A DNA stretch of 64,000 nt from RPQJ01 sp963793675. GTDB taxonomy: Bacteria > Pseudomonadota > Gammaproteobacteria > Steroidobacterales > Steroidobacteraceae. Shown here in pieces: positions 27,124-34,727 of the stretch. Position numbers and translations under genes: made by a program. Every line of letters starts with the position of its first letter. Position 1 is the stretch's first letter. The notes under the pieces were generated by a model. That model was given only the letters and a program-made list of their open reading frames with translations. It made no database searches and was not told where the DNA came from. The DNA lies in assembly GCA_963793675.1 (NCBI GenBank), contig CAWCBA010000010.1, positions 496,001 through 560,000 of the forward strand, read 5' to 3'.

Positions 27124-27918
27124 ATGACGACTGAATCCTCCGCGACGGACGCCAATCGGCCGCGTCCGCGCAAACGCGGCGTTTACCTGCTGCCCAACCT
27201 GTTCACGACCGCGGTCCTGTTCTCGGGCTTCTACGCGATCGTGGCTGCGACGGACGGCAATTTCGATCGTGCCGGCATTGCGATCTTCATCGCCATGGTC
27301 TGCGATGGCCTCGACGGCCGCATCGCGCGCTGGACCAACACGCAGAGCGACTTCGGCGCGCAGTTCGACAGCCTCTCGGACATGGTGGCCTTCGGCCTGG
27401 CGCCAGCCGTCGTGGCCTACCAGTGGGGGGTGGCGCGCATCGCGGAGTACGGATTTCTGTGGGGACGACTCGGCTGGCTGGCGACCTTCTTCTACACCGC
27501 CTGCGTCGCGATCCGGCTCGCCCGTTTCAATACCAAGGTCGACACGGCCGACAAGCGTTTTTTCGAGGGCCTGCCGAGTCCGTCAGGCGCGGCCGTGCTC
27601 GCGGGATTCGTCTGGATGCTGGAGTCCCTGCAGCGTGAGGGACTGCGCGACCTGGTCCTGGCCTTCGCGGTGGCGCTGATCGCGGGTAGCCTGATGGTCA
27701 GCCGTTTCCGCTACCTGAGCGGCAAGGACCTCGATCCCCGCATGCGTATCCCGGTGGCTTTCATCGTGCTGGTGCCGCTGGGTTTCGTCCTCGTTGGCTC
27801 GAGCCCGCCGGAAATGCTGTTCGCGCTGTTCGCGGTCTACGCCAGTTCCGGCCCGCTGTGGTGGGCCTGGCGCAGGATGCGCCGCGGCCACCGCAAGCGC
27901 CCGGAGTCGGGAGGCTGA
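27124..27918 (+). CDS. pssA: CDP-diacylglycerol-serine O-phosphatidyltransferase
   Basis: Membrane enzyme making phosphatidylserine, the precursor of phosphatidylethanolamine. The CDP-alcohol motif DGLDGRIARWTN followed by FGAQFDSLSD lies near residue 62. The N-terminal segment RGVYLLPNLFTTAVLFSGFY is characteristic of PssA type II. About seven or eight hydrophobic segments. The ATG at 27124 is preferred to the in-frame Met at 27088. Length 264 residues. It is followed after 4 bases by the uracil-DNA glycosylase. Confidence 0.93.
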   Translation: MTTESSATDANRPRPRKRGVYLLPNLFTTAVLFSGFYAIVAATDGNFDRAGIAIFIAMVCDGLDGRIARWTNTQSDFGAQFDSLSDMVAFGLAPAVVAYQWGVARIAEYGFLWGRLGWLATFFYTACVAIRLARFNTKVDTADKRFFEGLPSPSGAAVLAGFVWMLESLQREGLRDLVLAFAVALIAGSLMVSRFRYLSGKDLDPRMRIPVAFIVLVPLGFVLVGSSPPEMLFALFAVYASSGPLWWAWRRMRRGHRKRPESGG

Positions 27919-27922
27919 GCGG

Positions 27923-28633
27923 ATGGTGGATGCCCGCCAGGTCGCGTACCTGCAGGCGCTCGGCGTGGACGTCTACGTGCCGCGCGGCGCGCCGCCGTTG
28001 CATGCCGAGGCAGTCGAAGCGGCGGCGTCGACCGATGTGGCCGCCAACCTCGATTGGGACGAACTGCGGACTGCCGTGGCCGCCTGCCAGCGGTGCGATC
28101 TGCATCGCACGCGCACGCAGACGGTGTTCGGGGTCGGCAACCCGCAGGCTCGCTGGATGTTCATCGGCGAGGCACCGGGCGTCGAGGAAGACAGGCAGGG
28201 TGAGCCATTCGTCGGCCGCGCGGGCCAGCTGCTGACGTCGATGATTCGTGCGCTCGGCCTGCGCCGGGAGGACGTGTTCATCGCGAACGTGCTCAAGTGC
28301 CGTCCGCCGGACAATCGTGACCCGAAACCAGGTGAAGCGGCCAGTTGCCGCGGTTTTCTGGAACGGCAGGTCGCCCTGGTCAACCCGACGCTGGTGGTCG
28401 CGGTGGGCCGCATCGCGGCCCAGAACCTGCTGGCCACGGAGACGCCCATCGCCAAGCTGCGCGGCAAGGTGCACTCGTTCGGCGCGCGGGCATGGCCCGT
28501 GGTGGTGACTTATCACCCGGCCTACCTGCTGCGCAGTCCCGGCGAGAAACGCAAGTCCTGGCAGGACCTGCTGCATGCCAGGCAGCTGTTCGGCCGGCTC
28601 GAGCAGGAATCAGCCGGCGGAGGCCGGGCGTGA
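27923..28633 (+). CDS. Uracil-DNA glycosylase, iron-sulfur (type 4/5-like)
   Basis: Removes uracil from DNA. [4Fe-4S] ligands are visible as CQRCDLH near residue 54 and CRPPDNRDPKPGEAASC near residue 130. The active-site segment FIGEAPGVEEDRQG and the C-terminal loop VVTYHPAYLLRS match the thermostable Fe-S UDG family. The ~35-residue N-terminal extension before the Cys motif is common in proteobacteria, where the protein resembles a phage SPO1 DNA polymerase segment. The stop overlaps the rimI start. Confidence 0.92.
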   Translation: MVDARQVAYLQALGVDVYVPRGAPPLHAEAVEAAASTDVAANLDWDELRTAVAACQRCDLHRTRTQTVFGVGNPQARWMFIGEAPGVEEDRQGEPFVGRAGQLLTSMIRALGLRREDVFIANVLKCRPPDNRDPKPGEAASCRGFLERQVALVNPTLVVAVGRIAAQNLLATETPIAKLRGKVHSFGARAWPVVVTYHPAYLLRSPGEKRKSWQDLLHARQLFGRLEQESAGGGRA

Positions 28634-29130
28634 GTTCGGCCGAGATCACGCCGGAGCCCGCTGCCGGGGACCTCTTGCGGTTTCGCGCAATGACACCCTT
28701 CGACGTGCCGGGCGTCGGCGCGGTAGAGCGGTCCTCGTATCCGTTCCCATGGAGCGAAAGCATCTTCCGCGACTGCCTGCGGGTCGGCTACCTGTGCCGC
28801 GTGGCGGAAAGCGCGGGTGAAGTGGTCGCGTACGGCATCGTGGCGATGGGCGCCGGCGAGGCGCACGTGCTCAATATCTGCGTGGCCGGGCACGTGCGCG
28901 GCCGCGGCATCGGCCGCCGCATGCTGATGCTGCTGATCGAGCGCTCGGTCCAGGCTGGCGTGCAGGACGTATTCCTGGAGGTGCGGCCGTCGAATCTGCA
29001 CGCGATCGCCCTGTACCAGTCGCTGGGGTTCATCGAGGTCGGGCGCCGGCGCGGTTATTACCAGGCCGAACTCGGTCGCGAGGATGCGTTGGTCCTCAAG
29101 CTGTCATTGCCGGTAAAATCCGGCGGATGA
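28630..29130 (+). CDS. rimI: Ribosomal-protein-alanine N-acetyltransferase
   Basis: GNAT acetyltransferase that acetylates the N-terminal Ala of ribosomal protein S18. The acetyl-CoA loop VRGRGIGRRMLMLLIE is near residue 95, and LEVRPSNLHAIALYQSLGF with RRRGYY forms the C-terminal part. GTG 28630 overlaps the upstream TGA. Met at 28690 would give a protein closer to E. coli length, so the start is uncertain by about 20 residues. The gene overlaps prfC by 4 bases. Confidence 0.9.
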   Translation: MSSAEITPEPAAGDLLRFRAMTPFDVPGVGAVERSSYPFPWSESIFRDCLRVGYLCRVAESAGEVVAYGIVAMGAGEAHVLNICVAGHVRGRGIGRRMLMLLIERSVQAGVQDVFLEVRPSNLHAIALYQSLGFIEVGRRRGYYQAELGREDALVLKLSLPVKSGG

Positions 29131-30722
29131 ATCAACCGCTCGACGAAGTGGCGCGTCGCCGCACCTTCGCCATCATTTCGCACCCCGACGCCGGCAAGAC
29201 CACGCTCACCGAAAAGCTGCTGCTGTTCGGGGGCGCGATCCAGCTGGCAGGTACCGTCAAGGGCCGCAAAGCCACGCGCCACGCGACGTCCGACTGGATG
29301 GCGCTCGAACAGCAACGCGGCATTTCCGTGACCTCGAGCGTCATGCAGTTCCCGTACCAGGGCCGCATGGTCAACCTGCTCGACACGCCGGGTCACGAGG
29401 ACTTCTCCGAAGACACCTACCGCACGCTCACCGCGGTGGATTCGGCGCTCATGGTCATCGACTGCGCGAAGGGCGTCGAAGAGCGCACGATCAAGCTGAT
29501 GGAAGTCTGCCGGCTGCGCGACACGCCGATCATGACGTTCATCAACAAGCTCGATCGCGAAGGCCGCGAGCCGACGGAGCTGCTCGACGAAATCGAGCGC
29601 GTGCTGCAGATCACCTGCGCTCCGGTCACCTGGCCGATCGGCATGGGTCGTGCCCTGGCCGGCATCTATCACCTGCTGGAGGACCGCATCTACGTCTACC
29701 AGGCGGGCGAGAAGGGCCGCGCGGGCACCAACGAAATCATCGAGGGGATCAACAGCCCCGAGGCGACCGAATTCCTCGGCGACCGCGCGCAGGCGTACCG
29801 CGACGAAGTCGAACTGGTGCGGGGCGCATCGCACACGTTCGATCTCGGGGAATATCGCGCAGGCCGCCAGACGCCGGTGTTCTTCGGCTCGGCGATCAAC
29901 AACTTCGGGGTGACGGAGCTGCTGTCGGCTTTCGTCGAGATTGCGCCGCCGCCGCAGCCGCGCGAAACGACGACCCGCAGCGTGGATCCGCACGAGGACG
30001 CGCTCGCCGGCTTCGTCTTCAAGATCCAGGCGAACATGGATCCGGGCCATCGCGACCGCATCGCGTTCATGCGCATCTGTTCGGGTCGCTACCGCAAGGG
30101 CATGCGGCTCTTCCACGTGCGCCATGGCAAGGAAATCCGCGTCGGCGACGCAGTGACGTTCCTTGCGGCCGACCGGCAGCACACCGACGAGGCCTATGCC
30201 GGCGACATCATCGGCCTGCACAACCACGGCACGATCAACATCGGCGACACGCTCACCGAAGGCGAGAAGATCATGTTCACCGGCATCCCGAACTTCGCGC
30301 CGGAGCTGTTCCGTCGCGTGGTGCTCAGGGACCCGCTGCGCATGAAGGCGCTGCAGAAGGGCCTCGACCAGCTGTGCGAGGAGGGCGCCACGCAGTTGTT
30401 CCGGCCGCTGCGCAACAACGACCTGATCCTGGGCGCCGTCGGCCAGCTGCAGTTCGACGTCGTCGCGTTCCGCCTGCAGGACGAATACTCGGTGCAGGCC
30501 AGCTGGGATGCCATCAGCGTCTACACCGCGCGCTGGGTGTACTGCCAGGACCCGAAGAAGCTCGCGGAGTTCCGCGACAAGGCGCACGACAACCTGGCGC
30601 TCGATCATTCCGGCGCGCTGGTCTACCTCGCGCCGACACGCGTCAACCTGCAGCTGACCCTCGAGCGCTGGCCCGACGTCACCTTCCGCGAAACGCGCGA
30701 GCACCTGGCGAGCGCGGCGTGA
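29127..30722 (+). CDS. prfC: Peptide chain release factor 3
   Basis: Translational GTPase that ejects RF1/RF2 from the ribosome after peptide release. G1 is SHPDAGKTT (residues 18-26), G2 includes GISVTSSVM, G3 is DTPGHEDFSEDTYRTL and G4 is INKLDREGR. The chain is 531 residues, as in E. coli (529), and unbroken. It is the last of the tightly packed pssA-udg-rimI-prfC series before the MFS gene. Confidence 0.97.
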   Translation: MNQPLDEVARRRTFAIISHPDAGKTTLTEKLLLFGGAIQLAGTVKGRKATRHATSDWMALEQQRGISVTSSVMQFPYQGRMVNLLDTPGHEDFSEDTYRTLTAVDSALMVIDCAKGVEERTIKLMEVCRLRDTPIMTFINKLDREGREPTELLDEIERVLQITCAPVTWPIGMGRALAGIYHLLEDRIYVYQAGEKGRAGTNEIIEGINSPEATEFLGDRAQAYRDEVELVRGASHTFDLGEYRAGRQTPVFFGSAINNFGVTELLSAFVEIAPPPQPRETTTRSVDPHEDALAGFVFKIQANMDPGHRDRIAFMRICSGRYRKGMRLFHVRHGKEIRVGDAVTFLAADRQHTDEAYAGDIIGLHNHGTINIGDTLTEGEKIMFTGIPNFAPELFRRVVLRDPLRMKALQKGLDQLCEEGATQLFRPLRNNDLILGAVGQLQFDVVAFRLQDEYSVQASWDAISVYTARWVYCQDPKKLAEFRDKAHDNLALDHSGALVYLAPTRVNLQLTLERWPDVTFRETREHLASAA

Positions 30723-30729
30723 GCGAGGA

Positions 30730-32008
30730 GTGACCAGCAAGGCCGTCCTGCGCCGCCGGCCGGTCCTGTCCTGGGCGTTCTACGACTGGGCCAATTCCGC
30801 GTTCGCGACGACGGTGATGGCGGGCTTCTTCCCGGTCTTTTTCAAGCAGTACTGGAACGCAGGCGTCGTCGCCACCGAGAGCACGTTCCGGCTCGGCGTC
30901 ACCAGCGGCATCGCGAGCCTGATCGTCGCGCTGCTGGCGCCAGTCCTCGGCGCAATTGCCGACCGCAGCAGTTCGCGCGTGCGGCTGCTGCTGATGTGCA
31001 CGGTGCTCGGCGCCGCGGCCACGGCCGGGCTCGCGCTGGTCGCGCAGGGTCACTGGATGGGTGCGGCCGCGCTCTACATCGCGGCCTCGCTCGGCTTCTG
31101 GGGCGGCATCGTCTTCAACGACTCGCTGTTGCTGCACGTGGCCGAGCCCGACGAATACGACGTCGTCTCGGGTTTCGGCTATGCCCTCGGCTACCTCGGC
31201 GGCGGGCTGCTGTTCGCCGTGAACGTGCTCATGACGCTGCAGCCCGCGCTGTTCGGGCTGGCCGACGCCAGCCGCGGCCGTGCGCATGTCGTTCGTCATG
31301 ACCGGCATCTGGTGGTTCGTGTTCGCGCTGCCGTGCGTGTTCTTCGTGCGCGAGAAGGCGTCGGCAAGGGCGGCGGTCGGCGTGCGCGAAGCGGTGCGAC
31401 TCGGCTTCGGCGAATTGCACCATACCCTCGGCGAGATTCGCCGCTACAAGTCCCTGATGCTGTTCCTGGTCGCGTACGTCCTGTACATCGACGGCGTGAA
31501 CACGATCATCAAGATGGCGATCGACTACGGCATGTCGCTGGGCCTGGACCAGGGCGGCCTGATCAAGGCGCTGCTGCTGACGCAGTTCGTGGGATTTCCC
31601 GCGGCGCTCGCCTACGGCTGGCTCGGGCGCCGCATCGGTGCGCTCAACGGCATCTTCATCGCGCTCGCCGTGTACATCGCGGCCACGTGCTTCGCGTATT
31701 TCGTCGATGACGTGTCCGATTTCTTCCTGCTCGCCGTCGTGATCGGGCTGGTGCAGGGCGGTATCCAGTCCCTGAGCCGCAGCTACTACGGCCGCCTGGT
31801 GCCTGAGGGCAAGTCGTCGGAGTTCTTCGGCTTCTACAACATGATGGGCAAGGCGTCGGCGATCGTGGGTCCGATCCTCGTGGGCGTGACTGCCGCTGTG
31901 ACGCACGACGAGCGCCTGTCGATCCTCTCGATCCTGCTGCTGTTCATCAGTGGCGGCTGGATGCTGATGATCGCGGCGCGCAGCGCACGGCACGACGCAC
32001 CGGGCTAG
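30730..32008 (+). CDS. MFS transporter of the UMF1/Atg22-like type, frameshifted
   Basis: Membrane transporter with about 12 spans. The N-terminal signature SWAFYDWANSAFATTVMAGFFP is typical of the vacuole-effluxer (UMF1) group; its substrate in bacteria is not established. The frame changes near 31275: before it FGLADAS, after it VRMSFVMTGIWWFVFALP, and later GGIQSLSRSYYGRLVPEGKSS. One indel restores about 425 residues. GTG 30730 lies just after a GAGGAG sequence and 7 bases past prfC. Confidence 0.83.
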
Positions 32009-32057
32009 AAAGCAGCCGTTTGGTGGGTGGAACGCATACCATTCGAGGGCCACGCAG

Positions 32058-33378
32058 ATGAATAGTTTGTCGCAGCGCTGTCTGGGGCTTGCTGATGCTG
32101 GTAGCGGCCGTCGTCGCGACGGCCGCCGAGTCGGCGACGCCGGTCCGCGGGCGTCCGCGGAACGGCTCGAGCAACGCCTTCAGGCGCTCGGGCGCTTCGG
32201 CGCCAACCCGGCCGGAGGCGTCAGCCGCGTGGCGTTCAGCCAGGCGGATCTCGCAGGCCGTGAGTACATCATGTCGCTGATGCGCGAGGCAGGGCTCGAG
32301 GTGCGCATCGACACGGCTGGCAACATCATCGGTCGCCGCGCCGGCACCGATGCAACGTTGCCGGTCATCATGACCGGATCGCACATCGACTCCGTGCCGC
32401 AAGGCGGCAATTACGACGGCGACGTGGGCGTAATCGGTGCGATCGAAGTAGCGGAGTTGCTGCGCGAGAGCGGCATCGCAACGCGACATCCGTTCGAGTT
32501 TGTCGTCTTTACCGACGAGGAGGGCGGCGTTGTCGGCAGCGAGGCCATGGCCGGGCGGGTCGGCGAGGCGGCCCTCGACGTCGTCAGTCACAGCGGGCTC
32601 ACGGTCCGCGACGGCATCCGCGCCGTTGGCGGCGATCCTGTACGCCTCGCCGAGGCACGTCGAGCGCCGGGCACCCTCGCGGCTTTCGTCGAACTGCACA
32701 TCGAGCAGGGCGCGGTCCTCGACGAGGCCGACATCGACATCGGCGTGGTCGAGGGCATCGTCGGCATCCGCTGGTGGGACGTGACCGTCGAGGGAACGGC
32801 GAACCACGCGGGCACGACTCCAATGAATCGAAGGCGGGACGCGCTGCTGTCGGCGTCTGAACTGGTGCTCGCCGTGAATCGCGTCGCGTCGACGATGCCG
32901 GGTACGCAGGTGGCCACCGTGGGACGCATTCGCGCTGAACCCGGCGCGCCGAACGTCATCCCGGGCCGCGCCGTGATGAGCCTCGAAATTCGTGACCTCT
33001 CTGCCGAAAAGATGCAGGCCGTGTTTCGAGGCGGTCGAGGCCGAGGCCAGGCGCATCGCCGACGCGCGCAGCACGCCGATCTCGTTCGAGGAGATTGACG
33101 TGGCGCTCGCACCCGCGCCTACCGACGAACGCCTGCGCAAGGTTATCGAGACGGCCGCGAGCTCGCTCGGGCTTTCACACCGACGCCTCCCAAGCGGCGC
33201 AGGACACGATGCGCAGGACATGGCTCACGTTGCGCCAATGGCCATGATCTTTGTGCCAAGCGCAGGCGGCATCAGCCACGCGCCGCAGGAGTACACTGCG
33301 CCGGCCGACGTCGCGAACGGGGTCAACGTGCTGCTGCGCACGCTGCTGGCGATCGATCGCGGCGCACTCGGGCAGTGA
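32058..33378 (+). CDS. Secreted M20-family amidohydrolase (hydantoinase/carbamoylase type), frameshifted
   Basis: Zinc-dependent amidohydrolase related to allantoate amidohydrolase and N-carbamoyl-L-amino-acid hydrolase. Metal-site segments are GSHIDSVPQGGNYDGDVG, VFTDEEGGVVGSEA, HIEQGAVLDE, and the C-terminal GAGHDAQDMAHVAPM. An N-terminal signal peptide is readable only if the frame shifts near 32085 and back near 32150, both at G-rich runs. A third shift near 33030 moves the last 115 residues. Assembled, the protein is about 435 residues and periplasmic, unlike the usual cytosolic homologues. Its 3' end abuts palindrome E. Confidence 0.8.
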
Positions 33379-34390
33379 CTATGCTGCGCGCAACGCAGAG
33401 TGGCCGTCTGCGTTGCGTCGTTCTTTCACCTGCAATGTCCGCTTGCGGCGTACGGCACTGGCGCGCGTTGATCAGGCGTTCGTTCCGGGTGCTTCCCCGG
33501 GGGAGCGTGTCTGCCTTTCCGCTCGCAAGGGGAAGACCCGGAACGAACACCTTCACCGGCCATTCGGCGGGATCGATGCCGTAGAACTCGCGCATCAGCG
33601 CGTACAGGCGCGGATGCGCCGTGCGCAGATCGGCCGGGCATTCGATGAATTCCTCGCTGACGACCGCGAAGAACTCGATCTCGTCCTCGGCGGCGTAGGG
33701 ATCGAGAAACGTCGGCTCGCCGCGATCGACGGTGTCGCACAGCGTCTCGTATTCGGCGACCAGGTCCTTGTGCCAGGCGTCGATGGCCCTCGCCCGGCCG
33801 CTGGTCGAATTTTCACGCGATGGCGGCGCGAGGCCACGTCCTTCCGCATCCAGGTAGTGCGCGAACTCGTGCAGCACGACGTTGTAGCCGTCCGCCGGCC
33901 GGCGTGCGGTGGCTGCGATGTCTTCCCACGACAGGATGATCCGGTGCGAGTCCCAGGCTTCGCCGGAGAGTTCGCGGCGGCGGTGCGTCACGAGTCCGTC
34001 GTCGTCGTGCACCTCGTCCTCGACCCAGAACGCGCCGGGGTACACCAGGATCGACTGCAGTTCGTCGTACAGCCCGAGCCGGCCGAGCAGCAGCAGGCAC
34101 GCCTGCGCGGCGATCGTCGCGCGGATCTCATCGGTGATCGCCAGTCCGTTGCAGCCGACGAACTGCTTCTCGGCAAGGAAGGAAATGACGAGTCCTTCGA
34201 GCCGGCGGGAAAGGTCCCGGGGCAGCGATCGCGTGACGGGAACGTTGCGCGCGATCGCGGCGCGCAGCGGCTCGGGCAAGGCCTGGCGGAAGGCGAGACG
34301 CCGCCGGCGCCGGCGCAGCAGGGGTGGCACCAGCAGACCCGCGAGCACCGCGAGGGCGACCGCCAGGATGGCAGCGATCGCGGCGCTCAC
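33323..34390 (-). CDS. mtfA: MtfA-like M90 zinc metallopeptidase with palindrome-derived tail
   Basis: Family M90 peptidase; in E. coli MtfA binds Mlc and links to PTS control. The zinc motif HEFAHYLD is near residue 180. A hydrophobic N-terminal segment (about residues 4-24) suggests a membrane anchor. The family fold ends near LYALMREFYGIDPAEW (about residue 285). The frame then runs on through palindrome E and about 50 codons antisense to the amidohydrolase 3' end, ending at 33323. That last ~70 residues looks non-native, and the original stop has probably been lost or lies past an indel. Confidence 0.82.
   Translation of the reverse strand: MSAAIAAILAVALAVLAGLLVPPLLRRRRRRLAFRQALPEPLRAAIARNVPVTRSLPRDLSRRLEGLVISFLAEKQFVGCNGLAITDEIRATIAAQACLLLLGRLGLYDELQSILVYPGAFWVEDEVHDDDGLVTHRRRELSGEAWDSHRIILSWEDIAATARRPADGYNVVLHEFAHYLDAEGRGLAPPSRENSTSGRARAIDAWHKDLVAEYETLCDTVDRGEPTFLDPYAAEDEIEFFAVVSEEFIECPADLRTAHPRLYALMREFYGIDPAEWPVKVFVPGLPLASGKADTLPRGSTRNERLINARQCRTPQADIAGERTTQRRRPLCVARSIVTARVRRDRSPAACAAAR
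33475..33551 (-). repeat. Conserved-loop palindrome, copy E
   Basis: Left arm 33475-33506 and right arm 33521-33551 pair almost throughout, with a one-base bulge and a short weak inner part. The loop 33507-33520 reads GGAAAGGCAGACAC on the minus strand. Arms and flank (GATCAGGCGTTCGTTCCGGGT) are close to copy D. The element sits between the convergent amidohydrolase and MtfA coding regions, and the MtfA frame runs through it without a stop. Confidence 0.85.
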
Positions 34391-34397
34391 GTCCGGT

Positions 34398-34664
34398 TCA
34401 GCCGTAGGTCTTCTTCAGCCGCTCGACCAGCTTGACGTAATTCTCGCGGGCCTTCGCCTGGTCGGTGCCCTTGAGCTTCGCCCAGGCATCGTACTTGGCG
34501 CGGTCGACGAAAGAGAAGGCGCCCGGGCGTTCGCCCTGCACGTCGCCCTCGGCGCCCTGCTTGTACAGCGCGTACAGCCGCAGCATGTCCTCGTCGTCCG
34601 GACGCCTGGTGAGTTTCTTGACGTCGTTCGCGGCTGCCTCGAACTTCTTGTCTGTCACTGCCAT
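34398..34664 (-). CDS. Acyl-CoA-binding protein
   Basis: An 88-residue four-helix protein of the ACBP family, which binds medium- to long-chain acyl-CoA in the cytosol. Family residues are visible: KFEAAANDVKKL, LRLYALYKQGAEGDV, then PGAFSFVDRAKYDAWAKLKG. Met 34664 is the better start, while a longer frame from 34694 is possible. The gene lies 7 bases past the mtfA start region on the same strand. ACBP is common in eukaryotes but patchy in bacteria. Confidence 0.9.
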   Translation of the reverse strand: MAVTDKKFEAAANDVKKLTRRPDDEDMLRLYALYKQGAEGDVQGERPGAFSFVDRAKYDAWAKLKGTDQAKARENYVKLVERLKKTYG

Positions 34665-34727
34665 CGTCGGTTCCCCTTGAGATGGTCGCAGCATAACCGA
34701 CGTCGCGCTCCGCGCGCCTCCGCGGCA

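Noticed and set aside
24852..27134. 760-residue plus-strand frame opposite proS
   Set aside because: Antisense shadow of an unbroken proS. The composition (Arg, His, Val runs) is that of a reversed codon pattern.
29058..30740. 560-residue minus-strand frame opposite prfC
   Set aside because: Antisense to intact prfC. No domain is recognisable.
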